Source of the DNA: Favolaschia claudopus
Lineage: Eukaryota; Basidiomycota; Agaricomycetes; Agaricales; Mycenaceae
Reading direction: 5' to 3'
DNA: 64,000 nt
Assembly (NCBI GenBank): GCA_037176885.1
Contig: JAWWNJ010000037.1
Coordinates: 62,001-126,000 of the forward strand
A program made the position numbers and the translations under genes. Below are positions 1 through 12,672 of this stretch, piece by piece. The number at the start of each line of letters is the position of its first letter. The first letter of the stretch is position 1. The notes under the pieces were generated by a model. That model did not search any database, was not told where the DNA came from, and saw nothing but the letters and a program-made list of their open reading frames with translations.

Positions 1-641
1 GCGTGGAGACAATTCGTCATTGACTGCGACCCGGATTTGATTATTGGGCACACTATCGCGCGTTTTGACTTGATGTATCTAATACACCGAGCGCAGCTAC
101 TGGAGGTACCCGATTTTGCCTGCTTGGGAAGGCTGAAAGGTTTCAATTTCTTTCACGTTCTTGTTGACTTGGGCTGGACATTTGTTTCACAGGTCACAAT
201 ACCAAAGTCGCTGAACCCGATCCCAAACTACCTTGGAGAAAAAGCCCCATACTACCCGGTCGACTGCAACTTGATGTTCTTCAGTACTTTCAAGAGAAAA
301 CGAGGACACTAGCAGGGTGCAAACTCGGAGAACTCGCTCGAAAATATTTGAATGGATCAACCAAAGAGGCCGATGTCGACTTCACCATGATGAACGAACT
401 TCAAAACGGCTCAGACGACGACAGGAAGCGGCTTGCTGTTTATTGTTTGAAGGTAATGGTCAATACCTATACTCCGTGCGGAATAACATAGGCTGACAAA
501 AACTTTCAGGATGCACACATCCCAATGCGTTTACTCTTCCAAGAAAAATGCATCGAAAACAGTGTCGCGGCTGCTCGTCAAGGAGGCGATTTCCTTCCCT
601 TCAGTGATTTTCTGAGGACAGGCAGGAATTTCCAATATTAA
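1..641 (+). CDS. DNA polymerase delta-like exonuclease-only protein, copy 1 (5' partial)
   Basis: The gene enters from the left edge. I read three exons, about 1-139, 193-452 and 510-641, which join in frame to a TAA at 639-641. The protein matches the 3'-5' exonuclease domain of B-family DNA polymerase delta. It has the Exo II region GHTIARFD, where the usual Asn is Thr but the metal-binding Asp is kept, and the Exo III region RRLAVYCLKD with its Tyr and Asp. It stops about 40 residues after Exo III, so the palm, fingers and thumb are absent. Exo I would lie left of the window. A paralog with the same end point lies at 22498-24269. Because all visible frames and splice sites are open, I call it a gene rather than a pseudogene, but decay cannot be ruled out without the 5' part. 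Confidence 0.65.
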
Positions 642-1058
642 TCCGCCGATACCGTTCAAGACTCCAGCGGCTGCAGCCTGCTCATTTATCCTGATTATCT
701 AGTCCTTCGTACTCTTCGTACTATATCCTAGTCACTGTATATCCTCCATCGTCCAGTACATCCTATACTCCCCTACAATTGGAACATCTATCCTTTCCAT
801 ATAGTGCGTGCTTCGAAATACTTTCAACTTCAGATACTGCTCGAGTTTTTCCTGATCTTGGGAACCGAATCCCGGTCAATGCAAGGAGGAGGAGGGCAAG
901 CAAATACATTGTTGCCGCGTATTTGCTTGCCGTTGTTGCAATCTTTCACGCCACGCCACTGCATGAGATTTCCATTTTCTATTCCATGTGCGATATCGTT
1001 TTGAGATACGTCTAGGGTGCACACATCCACCATCTATTCCATTTCATCCAACTCAAAA
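642..1058. other. intergenic, no gene seen
   Basis: This lies between the ends of two converging genes (the exonuclease gene and the desaturase). It is pyrimidine-rich near 690-780. Short open frames here resemble no family. It probably holds the two 3' untranslated regions. Confidence 0.6.
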
Positions 1059-2979
1059 TCATGCCTTCCTTTTCTCGCCGAAATCAACTCCCGAATCACT
1101 CGCCGCACCAGCCTCGCTGCTCAAGACCGGGCGCATCTTGGCCAAGCCGCGGGCATTTTTATAGAATACGACGTCGCCTTCGTCTTCAACGAACTAGACG
1201 ATGGGTAATAAGCACAGGAAATCAACAAATAGAATCACAACCGTACCTTGCACTCGCGGAAGACGCGGTACATCTCCGCCCATCCACCAGGGGCACCCTG
1301 CCACCGGACCCCCGCGGTCGCGAGAACCTTGCGAAGCGCATCCGTCGCCTCCCACGCGTTGTAGTGCGGGATCTTGCTATTGACGTGGTGGAGAACGTGA
1401 GTCTCGGAGATTCCGCACGTTGCGTGGGCACCGAGCCAGGCCATGACGCTGCCGAGGTCACCGAGCAAGCTGCGGTCGAGGGTTGATAGCGCGCCGCGAG
1501 GGAAGGTGAATTGCGGGGCGCGGTAGTGCGGGAGGAGGGGGTCGGTGTGTTGGAGGAAGGTGATGAGGACGAGCCAGTGGTTGACCCTAGATGGATGGGG
1601 GTTTCAGTGGTACGGCTCAAGGTATGAAGGGGTGAGGGGGAGGGCACCCACCAGAGGTAAGGCTGGAGATAGACTACGAAGACAGTGCTGAAACCGTAGA
1701 CGTAGGACGCGGCAGCGATTCCCATCATCCACAGCACAACACCAATGTCGGAAAGCACGATGTCCGTCCAGTGGTGTGGGGAGAACATGACCGCTTTCGG
1801 GTTGAAGTCTGCTTCGGTTTCAGCGCAATGTAAACGGTGAACTGATAAGCAGCATACGGTTGGTGCCCTTCGGGTAACGAGACTGTCCAGATGCATTCCT
1901 GGCGATATACATGGGCCAACCGATGAGCTATAATTGTAATTGATACGATTGGGATAGAAACAGAGTGAAGGACCGACAAGGAAAGTTGCAATACCCCAGC
2001 TGGCGCCAATGGGGGAGTCACCGAGAGCATCCCAGAGCTCTTTTTGAACTTCCGCGGAAGCGCGCGCACCTAGCCGGTCCTCGCGCTTCGGATCCAGAGG
2101 CGGGAGGCCACGCTCAGAGCGCGTACGGGGAACCCAGACTTGGTCCTGGGTCATATGGCCAGTGCTCGCATGGTGCTTTGAACATTGTGTTGAGACAATG
2201 GCTTGGTTGTTGACTTCAGTGGGCGTACCTTAGCATGACTTTAGGGCAGACAGGTCAGAAAAAAAACGACTAGTAACTTGATAGTTTACATACGTGATAC
2301 GCCAGGAGTGATATGGGACACCAAGGCTGGAGATTGGGTGAGCGAAAGCATTCCGAGAAAGAGCTCTGACACTGAGCAGAGTCGACATACGCGGAGTGAA
2401 GGATCCAACCGACGGTGTTGTTAATCAGTTTTGACTCGGAGTAAGCCTAGCAAGCAGTTATAACATTTTCTGCAGACAGAACGAGAAATCTTCTACCTGG
2501 TGTCCGCATTCATGACCTGCAAGAAAAGTTGGGGCAAAGAACTGATGGCAAGACTCAACTAATCTCACCAATCACCCAGATACCAGTGCCAAAGAGCCCT
2601 GCCCAGAAGCCATAAATGGCCCAGATGGCGACTTTTGCCAGCGTATAGAGAAGAGGATACTGCGGGACGAACGTCTCGGGCTTGACCAGGCCGTCGAGAT
2701 ACTTCGCCGTCGCATATATTGCGCCAATGACCGACAAGTGCCATGTCCTGCAAAGCGAAGGAAGGAATAGTCCTTGAGTCGCATCCAGTGGCCCCGGCTA
2801 CAGTCAACCTACGTGTACAACGACGACTTGAACGCCGAGCGTTTGAAACAGTGTGCTCTGGAGCGTCCGATTAGCCCTCATTTGCTCCTTCCAATTCAGC
2901 AAAAGGCCTACGGAATAGCGTCCAGCAGCTGCTTGATGCCCAAGTCTGGCACAAGATAAAGTCCCAACTCGTCCGACAT
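1059..2979 (-). CDS. Delta12-type (oleoyl) fatty-acid desaturase
   Basis: This is an endoplasmic-reticulum membrane di-iron desaturase, probably converting oleic to linoleic acid. All three histidine boxes are visible after splicing: HECGH (near 2490), HAKHH followed by ASTGH (2195-2238), and HVLHH (near 1390) followed by SKIPHYNAWEAT, a signature of the FAD2/Delta12 group. Hydrophobic segments precede box 1 and lie between boxes 2 and 3. About nine exons join in frame to roughly 430 residues, a normal length. One is a 10-base exon at 2229-2238. The start at 2979 (MSDELG) is the first ATG joining in frame to VPDLGIKQ and then AHCFKRSAF, a conserved N-terminal block. The stop at 1059 follows a short acidic-to-basic tail. 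It is divergent from the DUF6534 gene with about 185 bases between starts. A Delta12/Delta15 bifunctional enzyme is possible. Confidence 0.9.
2229..2238 (-). other. 10-base micro-exon of the desaturase gene
   Basis: On the minus strand this stretch reads TCATGCTAAG. It is preceded by an acceptor (ccctaaag) and followed by a donor (gtacgc). Joined to the ...ATCAC end of the upstream exon and to CACCATGCG downstream it gives THAKHHAST, restoring the second histidine box in frame. Without it the box and the frame are lost. Confidence 0.75.
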
Positions 2980-3164
2980 GGTGGGGAAAGACAAAAAAAA
3001 ATGGGGCGAGAATGACGCCAAAGGGGTTACCGTCGACAATCAAATATCACATTCACCCTCACCGATAATTGCAATTTGAATATTTGAATGCGGATCCCCG
3101 CAACTGCTCTCTTCCTGCTCCTCCAGCAGGCGCACCGCGTCCTCGGCCGCGTCCGCAGGCCGCG

Positions 3165-4716
3165 ATGGATTCCTGGGATTCTAGGCTCGCAATTTCGTCA
3201 GTCATCACTCGACATCAGCGTGCTAGTCGTGCTCACCCTTGGCTAGATGTCTTCTCGTAGGGACGTGGCTTAATTCCATCTTCTTCACTGTGGAGGTTGT
3301 GCTTGGTGTATTGTACATGCGACCCTGGAAGCTTCCTCGTTCACTTTTCTATGGGTTTCTTCTTTTCACGCTCAACGACCTGCTGGGGACTCTTTGCGTC
3401 TATGCAAACGCATTCATAACTCTCCTGGATGACATCGACAATCCTCAATGGCCCGCTGCAGCCCTTCTCATCTCCACAGGGTTGTCAGCGTTGATCGAGC
3501 AGACATTCATGGTCGTATGTCCTCCTTATTCGTTGACTTTTAGCCAGATCTAACTATCGACCAGCATCGTTATTGGATGGTGTCAGTGTTTCAAGCAGTT
3601 TGATATATTACTGCCCTTCATGCCTGAACCTAGGACGAGAAACACCATCTGGAGTTTGTTCATCACGCTCTTTGCACTGGCACACGTACGACAGCTCTCG
3701 ACTCGTTCTGCCTTCATCTCAGATTAATTGTGTAGATGTCCCTCGCCATCGCTGTCGTCATTCTCGGTGGCCTATACAACGAATTTGCAACAAACGATCC
3801 GTTGCCCTTGGTGCTCTGCCTCTTTCGATCATCGCGCGACTCGTATATTTATTGACAAGCGACGACAGACCTCGATCGCTGCCATACTATGCACCGTCGC
3901 CGATGTCCTCATCGCACTAAGCATGGTCTGGTCTCTCAGTGGATTCGACGTGGTCTCGCAATCCACAAAACAGTGAGTACCATCTCTCTCCGTTAATGAA
4001 AGTATACCTACTCACGTCCGACAAGCCTGATACGCTCGATCTGCCTCAACGCACTGGCTTCCGGCGCCGTCGTCGCCACCGTCACCGTCCTCGCCATGAT
4101 CACACTCCTCGTCGAGTCCATCGACCTTCACAGTCTGTCTCCGTCCATCCTACGCTGATCTGCCGCTGATCTCGAATCAGTCTTCAGCGTCTTCTTCGTC
4201 ATCATGGGCCGCATATACTCGCTCACAATCATCATGAACTTCTACCAGCGCCACCGGCAACAGGCCCTAGTGGGTGGTCCCCATGAAGTATCGATGCCGC
4301 CGTCGGAATTCATCGTAGACTCGTTCGTTCGTGAGTTTTCAATTCTGTCTGAGTCCTTTCACGGATACACATAACTCAATATACGTGTAGCGACAACAGT
4401 GCACAGCGGCACTGTGGAGATTCGGACCACAGGACGCAGCATGGACACAGCTTCACCTAAAGATGGAGACGACGAGTTTGAGCCCAAGAATGATATGGAT
4501 TTGGACGAGATAAGCTTACCTAGGTGCGCTCGCTGCGTTCCGCGCCAGTACTGCCTAGCTGATCCTAGGCTGCACACAGACCGAGCCGCGTCCCAGCACT
4601 TTACACCACGGCAACGACAGCCACCTCCTCCCGTGCCTCCGAATCTACGACACACTCGCGTTTTGCGGTTTGAGCAACATTATCTATTCATCTATACATC
4701 TACAGCTTCCATATAG
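3165..4716 (+). CDS. DUF6534-type seven-helix membrane protein
   Basis: Spliced exons give a mostly hydrophobic protein of about 350-370 residues with around seven membrane helices. Recognisable segments are CLLVGTWLNSIFFTVEVV, FYGFLLFTLNDLLGTL, NTIWSLFITLFALAH, MSLAIAVVILGG, SIAAILCTVADVLIALSMVW, then a Leu/Val/Ile-rich helix and VFSVFFVIMGRIYSLTIIM. This order and the late small-residue helix fit the DUF6534 family, abundant in mushroom-forming fungi and of unknown function. The cytoplasmic tail is acidic. The start at 3165 joins through a 50-base intron to CLLVGTW; an in-frame ATG at 3069 would add 32 Pro/Arg-rich residues. A 17-base exon at 3565-3581 (HRYWMV) is likely. The 3' end is uncertain: splicing near 4526 could give an earlier stop than 4716. 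Confidence 0.7.
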
Positions 4717-5343
4717 TATCATATACCACACGGACTGCCCACTACCTTCGAGCTTGCCGCTAACACCCACATCCACGACACCGTCGACACAACACTTGTA
4801 GTTTGTACAAACACCATCGCTCGTTACCCTATGGTTTTTATAATTATGCCTAACGTCAAATATAACGCCTCGATAGAATCGAATAGAAGCCAGGCGCATT
4901 TGTTCACCAAGAACTGAACACAAATCTCTAAAAAATCGAAAAAAATCAGTCGAATCGAATCGCCGGTATGACCGGTAATCGTCAATGTCGATCTTTGGTG
5001 ATTCTTGGTCATCTATTCAATCCAGTTGCTGATTCAGCAAACGCAAAGTCGGTTATACGGAACTATGGGCCATGGCAAACACGCTGAACATCGAAACGAA
5101 CCCCCAACGGGTCGCCCCGTCGCGGATGAATAGTCAGAATACGTTGCCGCGTCCACGCCAGGCCCTCTCCTCGTAATCTCCCTCACTCTCAATGACACGG
5201 AAGAGCGGAAATGTCGAAGAGACAGTGTACACTGCATAATCGTATAAAATCTCCCTTGGCCGGCGCTGAAATCAATCGATCTCCCACCCAATCCTCCATT
5301 CTCGAACAAACCCCGCAAAGTTCAAACTTAACTTACCTGCATC
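4717..5343. other. intergenic with promoter of the first AKR gene
   Basis: No gene was recognised. The right part is the promoter of the downstream aldo-keto reductase (TATA-like box at 5243). The left part is probably the 3' end of the membrane-protein transcript. Confidence 0.5.
5243..5250 (+). promoter_or_regulatory. TATA-like box of the first AKR7 gene
   Basis: TATAAAAT lies 94 bases upstream of the ATG at 5344, a usual distance for a fungal core promoter, and is followed by a C-rich stretch. Assigned by sequence and position only. Confidence 0.45.
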
Positions 5344-6370
5344 ATGAGCACCCAATTCGTCAAGGCTGTCTTCGGCGGTTTCCCTCTCGGCCCGGGCATG
5401 CCCTTCGCGGACGAGGAGAGCATCGAGAAAGTGTACAAGCTTTTGGAGGAGGGCGGGTGTACCGCTATTGACACTGCGCGCATTTACGGCGCGTCGGAGG
5501 AATGGCTCGGGAAGACTGGTGCGGGCAAGCGATTCACAATCGATACGAAGGCGCCTGGAGGATTCGTCCCCGGAAGCAGTACCGGCGACAATATCCTGCA
5601 ATTTGCGAAGGAGTCGACTGGATTGCTTAAGGTCGAAAGCGTCAGTATATCGAGCTCAGATAGTTTAATCTGTCACTTACTCATTACGCGTTCGACAGGT
5701 CGACATCTACTACATCCACGCACCGGATCCATCGCTCGACCTCGAGGATATGCTCAAGGGCGTCAATGAGGCGTTCAAAGCGGGACACTTCAAGCGTTTC
5801 GGATTGAGCAACTACAAGGCGGCGGACGTACAGCGCGTGTACGACATCTGCAAAGCCAAGGGCTACCCCCTGCCCGTGGTCTACCAAGCGAACTATAGCG
5901 CCGTCGCCCGCAAGCAGGAGACCGAGCTCATCCCCACGCTGCGCAAGCTCGGCATCGCGTTCTACGTCTATAGCCCGATCGCCGGTGGATTGCTCACCAA
6001 GACCTCCGAGGCGCTGCGTGGTGGGAAGGAGGACGCGGGGCGGTATGCCAAGGGGAACCCGTTCGAGCCGTTATATGGTGGGCTGTATAACAAGCCCAGC
6101 TACTACAAGGCGTTGGATCTTTGGGGCGAGGCGGCGAAAGCGGCGGGGTGCAGCAAGGGGGAGTTGGCGTATCGCTGGGTTGCGTTTGATTCAGTTGTTG
6201 ACCCCAAGTACGGCGACGCGATTATCTTTGGTGCGACGAAGCACTCGTATATTCCGGAGACGCTGGGATGGCTCAAGGCTGGGTCTGTTGGTGCGGAATC
6301 GAAGGCGAAGATTGACGAGATCTGGAAGGTTATTGAGCATGAGGCTCCTCTTGACAATTACCACAAGTAG
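5344..6370 (+). CDS. aldo-keto reductase, AKR7 (aflatoxin-aldehyde reductase) type, copy 1
   Basis: Two exons (5344-5640 and 5699-6370) give 322 residues, typical for NADPH-dependent AKR7 enzymes that reduce dialdehydes and other reactive carbonyls in the cytosol. The catalytic tetrad can be placed: Asp and Tyr in IDTARIYG, Lys in IDTKAPGG, His in YYIHAPD. Later landmarks are FKRFGLSNY, VYQANYSAV, YVYSPIAGG and the C-terminal EHEAPLDNYHK, which is nearly the same in the two paralogs at 56002 and 57381. The single 58-base intron sits just before VDIYYIH, at the same place as in both paralogs. The physiological substrate cannot be read from sequence. Confidence 0.93.
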
Positions 6371-7152
6371 ATCCTATTGTGTAGATTTGCCTACTGGATC
6401 CAGACTTGATGTAGAAATACGATAGCTTCAACAAGTGGAACAAATGCCTGCCAGTGGTCGCCCAAGATCTTCGTGTTCTAAGGCATAGGAAGAGTATAGC
6501 CAAAGGTCTATTCATGAATTCAAGACACGTAGGCTTCAGACTGAAATCTTGAAGCGTCCGACACAAGTGACTGCGAGAATGGATTCAGAGCATACAATGA
6601 GGACTAAACCACGAAGCGCGAGACCATAAGGCGTCGTTGTAGCAGATGCTTCAATCCGAGACACTCGTCCTGGGACTTTCAGTCATCCAACATGAGTTCG
6701 GCAGCCCCAACGCTTTGACTCTTAGCTTGCAGACCAATGGAGGCTAGTACGGACGAAACCACGAGAAACAAGTTCTCGAAGCTGTTGAGGACCTGAGGTG
6801 ATCTCTTGCGGAAATTCACTGTGAAAGATGACAAGGATACAAATGCGCAAGGGCCATACGATCGAACAAGAGCAGAGCTGCGAGCACAGCGACAGAAATA
6901 ACCGTGAAGCTGTACATAACTGACGCCCAGCCCTATTATCCGACCATTTTTAGATCTGTATCGCATATTCCAAAGGATTAGACTAGTTGGAGGGCTTGAA
7001 GAATGAGACAGGCAGCAGGAAGGGTATAGCGACTATTTAGTGGTAGAGCGAAGTGCAGAACAAGAGGCAAAGAACAAGAGAGTGTGACACAAATGTGACT
7101 CGCGCCAATATAACGCTTAACGCGTCTTGACCGTTACTTCCATCTCCTGACT
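6371..7152. other. intergenic, no supported gene
   Basis: This lies between the AKR gene and the MYND-protein gene. A 95-residue minus-strand frame at 6679-6966 has two hydrophobic runs but matches nothing and has no convincing partner exons. The last 200 bases before 7153 turn C/T-rich, as expected for a promoter. Confidence 0.5.
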
Positions 7153-8495
7153 TTGCGTTTCTCTCATCCTACCCCCGAATTCTCGCCCAATATGCCCCGC
7201 CGCTCGCGTCACTACTCTCTGTTCTCCCCCCCAAGTCTCTCCATGTCAGAGCTCGTCAAAACCACACTGTCGCACGACTCAACCGATCTGCTCATTGACA
7301 AATGGCTCGAGAACCGCGGCTATGGCCACGACCCTTATCACGAGTGGTTCAGAGACGTCCGGGAGCGCAAACACGCTGCGCACGATACCCAAAGTATCGT
7401 CTGGAATAAAGGAGATTTCGTTCCTGAAAACATCTTTTGTCGCACTGTCGATACCGGGCGTCTCATCCCCCTCGATCGCACATGGACGACGCATCTTTAC
7501 CACCATCGAAGCATGCAGGAGCGGAAGCTGCCTATGATGCCCGTAGTATTTACTATGGTGAGTGTTCGGTCTTTCAACGGCGATTTCTGGCTTTGTATGG
7601 ATGGATCACTTGTTTCGGGTTCCCTGGTCGCTCCTTCCATCTCATAAGGAAGAATCCTTGGGTTTGCCGATCGCTCTTTTCATTTGACGAGGAAGAATGA
7701 CCACGGCAAACCCAGAAGCCCGCCATCTTCACATAACGTGCTATTGACGCCATTTTCCAGCTCCCCGAACTCATGTTATTGAGAGGCATGCACGACGCCG
7801 GCTGCGACGACATATACATCATAGTAACAGACCTCAAGCGACAGGAAATGGACGACGTAACCGATTTCTTCAAACTCGTCTGCCAACACACATTCGGGCG
7901 CACATGCAAGCCCAGCATGGAGCGACAAATACAATACGACCACATGCGCATCTCCCACACCCTCGCCCGCCAACGCCGCACTCCCTGCTTCCCGCAGATC
8001 GACCTGACCTTCCGCGCGCTGCTGTACGAAAAGCGCCCGCGCTTCCTCATCCTCTTCTCCCACCAAACCACGTCCTACTCTCAGATCATCTTCACGCACC
8101 GCGACTACGTCCCTGCGCAGGATCTATTTTACGACTACCCCACGGGGTGCCCCAACCCGTGCTGCACGGACGACTGCGAGATGATTCGGTTTCCGCGCCG
8201 CGGGCCGGAGGCGGCGCAGGTGCTAGATATCAAGCGCGGTGGGAGGTTCGGGAAGCGGGTGAGGAGGAGGCAGATGTGTAATTGGATTGACTGTGATGTG
8301 TGTTTCGATGCGGATGGGCAGGCGATTGGGAGTGATAGTGGGAGCACAGAGGGTTCGGAAAGCAGTGTCGATTCGGCGAGGGCGAGGATTGTGAGTCAGA
8401 CGTGCAGCAAGTGTCGTCTGGTCAAGTATTGCTCGCTTGACCATCAGCGCAAGGATTGGGAGGAGCACAGACGGGTGTGCGTCAAGGGTTTGTGA
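7153..8495 (+). CDS. MYND-type zinc-finger protein
   Basis: Two exons (7153-7557 and 7761-8495) give up to 379 residues; in-frame ATGs at 7192 and 7243 are alternative starts. The C-terminus carries a MYND-like zinc finger: CDVC, then after a Ser/Gly/Asp-rich insert of about 35 residues CSKC, KYCSLDH and HRRVC. The fourth-pair Cys of the usual YCSxxCQ pattern is His here, which can still bind zinc. MYND fingers act in protein-protein contacts, often in transcriptional repression. The region before it (FTHRDYVPAQDLFYDY) is not a domain I recognise. No SET domain is seen. The intron (203 bases) is long for this window. Confidence 0.75.
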
Positions 8496-8736
8496 AGAGG
8501 AGGGGAGGAGATCTTGCCATCTGGCTAATGACCATGCATCTTTATTTGTTCTTCTATCTTTTTCTACTCACCATTGTATTGTAATTTGCTGAATCGCGAA
8601 ATTGCGCCACTGCAGCAGCTCGAAAGCGACCATTCAAATCCGGTGTGAGAGCAGCAAGACAGCGCAACGATATTACAATCCGCGAATATACAAGGATTCC
8701 CATGAAGCTACAGATTGGATCATTCCAGCAAATATT

Positions 8737-10352
<1,616 letters not shown>

Positions 10353-10816
10353 GCTGGCTGTGTTCAAAATATCGTTTGTCTCAAGGGTGCACCGATGCTA
10401 TAGTGAGCACTTTGCGCAGTAGACGCGCGGGTTATAAGCCAAAAAAAGCTGTATGATTCAAGTATGACTTTAGGCGCTGGTGGTAAGACGAAGAGTAACA
10501 CCCAGTCACAATTCGGCTGTGACTCGAATGGAAAATGCAATTGCCGAGCTACGAGCGCCTATTGAGCCCCAAAATTACCGTACGACACAGGAAAAGTACG
10601 GAAAAATCGCGTCAAAAGAGGAAAGGAATTGGAAGAGAAACGCATTTGCTTTGACTGGAATGTCGAAGCCTTTTGCGCTAGTAGAAAGGTGTATCGGCTC
10701 CGCTGAGTCCGCTCAGACCGGCAGATAGATTTACCAGCGTCAGTCTCTGAAGCTCGAGACAGCTTGCTTCAAATAGGACATATGACGGTATCCTTGACCA
10801 ACACAGGTCCATTTCT
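10353..10816. other. intergenic, no gene seen
   Basis: This separates the start of the sirtuin gene from the stop of the F-box-like gene on the same strand, so it should hold the sirtuin promoter. An 82-residue frame at 10480-10728 has no family resemblance. Confidence 0.55.
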
Positions 10817-11856
10817 TCACCTTCGCATCAAGACCGTACCGCCGCCATCATGGTCAGGTTTTGCCAGGTAATAGTTATGGACTGGAAAATAGAGATCACA
10901 ATCGCGGGTTGAGTGGAAGAGCGCGAGACCGCACGTTCGACTTTGCCCAGGTTCAAAGGCCGTTTTCGCGATGAACTCTTCGGCTCGCGACCAGACGTCG
11001 TTGCCCGTTCGCGCACCCTCCACCCAATCTTCGACACCCCTGCTCCTGTCGTCAACCAGAACGAAACGCCGATCTTGCTCTAATCCTTTTGCACCACAGG
11101 CTTCAAGAAGGCCTAGTATAGGCCCAGCATACACCAAAAGTATGTGCATGATAAGCACGCGAAGGGTGTTCCATGCTGGAAGGACGGCGAGGCATTTGGG
11201 GGGAAATCTTCTGTCTACCAATGCCAGATGAGTGAGACAAGGAAGCATAGCTAACTCAGCCAAGAGTTCTTCCTCGTACCAACCGGACATGTCAAACATG
11301 TCGAGATGCGTTAATGAGGAAAGTAGCGTGATAGTGAACCCATTGGCAAGCCGTTTAAGTGCGCCGAGAACGCAGTGCAGTCGTTTCAACGACGGGATAA
11401 CCTGTAAGACACTGTATGTGCTCGAGGTCACTAAGCAAAGGTTCTCAATCCCAGAGCATGCCTCGAAGATGACGGCCAGATTGTCGGACTGCCCGTCTTC
11501 GGGACAGAGATATAAATTGCGGACTGAACGTCGGAAGAATTCTGGTCCTTTGGAACGAATAAGGGACAGAAAGGTATTGCATTCCATCGGAAACGGGGGA
11601 CTGCATTCAGCGCGAAGTTTTCGGAAATCCAGGTGACACGGATTGAGTATGGTGATAGTTCTGTATAGAATTGGCTCCACCCTATGCGACGGAGATTAGG
11701 ATGGGTGTGCAGTGGTTTCCGTCTAGATTACCATATTTTTACACGGTGCGCGACCAACAGGAACCTAAGAATCGACCTGGGCCATAGGATAGCAGCTTGC
11801 TCGAAGATTACTTGCTCGAGCTCAGAGGGGAGCGTAACCGCTTGAATGGACGCCAT
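10817..11856 (-). CDS. F-box-like leucine-rich protein
   Basis: Two exons join at the 11690-11740 intron. The first begins at 11856 with MASIQAVTLPSELEQVIFEQ, a helical segment like the F-box-like start of many agaricomycete proteins, and runs into VAHRVKIWVEPILYRTI, a block common at the end of that segment. The second, about 287 residues, has irregular leucine-rich repeats (for example LKRLHCVLGALKRL, LTHLDMF, LTHLALVD). The total is about 330 residues. By family it may be a substrate adaptor of an SCF ubiquitin ligase, but no strong F-box is visible. It is not closely related to the coiled-coil F-box genes further right. Confidence 0.65.
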
Positions 11857-12672
11857 GGCGCACAAGTGTTCCAACTTGCTCGCAACGAGAGTCGGCTTGC
11901 GGCCTGAGCCTCCGGGGGACTCAAGCAGGATAATGGTGGAAAGTTAGAAACTGAAGCTCGAAGTTGCAGAGATGATGATCAAATACGCGGTCCCATGACA
12001 TTGGCTGTGACCTTCGCGTCCTTCTGTTGTGACAGAATGTAAGTACACGAACACTGCAATAGTTACAGCAAGGAGATGTAAGCATCACAGTCTTTGTGTA
12101 TTACAGGTATTCAACGCGTTGCTCCGGGCCCAGGCGAGCGCTAATAGCTTTTTATTTAACAAGGGGCCGCCTCAACACTACAATCCCTGAGCCCCAAGGC
12201 CTCAGGCCTCAGGGCCATGGCCAGAACGCGCCTTGGAATTATACATTGCATCTGAGAGTCTTCTTGTGCAGTATTATACGGCGGATAATCGTTGTATGCT
12301 AAGTACATCGGCTTTCCATACCCAGCACTACAATGAACTGGAGACATGCGATACTGTAACATCGTGCGAGCGCTATGCCACGACGGAGCGCAAGATTCCC
12401 TTTCCATGTTGGTTGTATCGCAGCGAGACTTTTCTTTCACGCTGATGAGCGATGAGCAACTTATCTGCCTGGATCAGATTTGGGGAAGAAGGAGAGCCTT
12501 CGACGCAGCGGAATCGTAGCAGACTTTGCCGCAAGAACGCTCTTCTGCAAATCTTGATCAGTGCTGCAGCTAGCGAATGCCAGAAGTGGCATCATTGTCG
12601 ACCACCATCCGCTATCTCTGCCAAAATGAAAGCAATACAGTACATTCATCAGAGGTTGTCTGTCGTGTAGTC
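11857..12672. other. intergenic, no gene seen
   Basis: This lies between the F-box-like gene start and the GLE1 stop on the same strand. It has a GC-rich stretch with repeated GGCCTCAGG around 12198-12215. Open frames here (for example 12156-12440) match nothing. Confidence 0.5.

Noticed and set aside
1222..2154. 310-residue minus-strand frame over the desaturase
   Set aside because: It reads through introns; only parts agree with the desaturase. The spliced model with three histidine boxes explains the region.
6679..6966. 95-residue minus frame with hydrophobic runs
   Set aside because: No family resemblance, no partner exons with good splice sites.
12190..12230. GC-rich stretch with repeated GGCCTCAGG as a possible mobile-element end
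   Set aside because: No terminal inverted repeat, target-site duplication or transposase remnant nearby.
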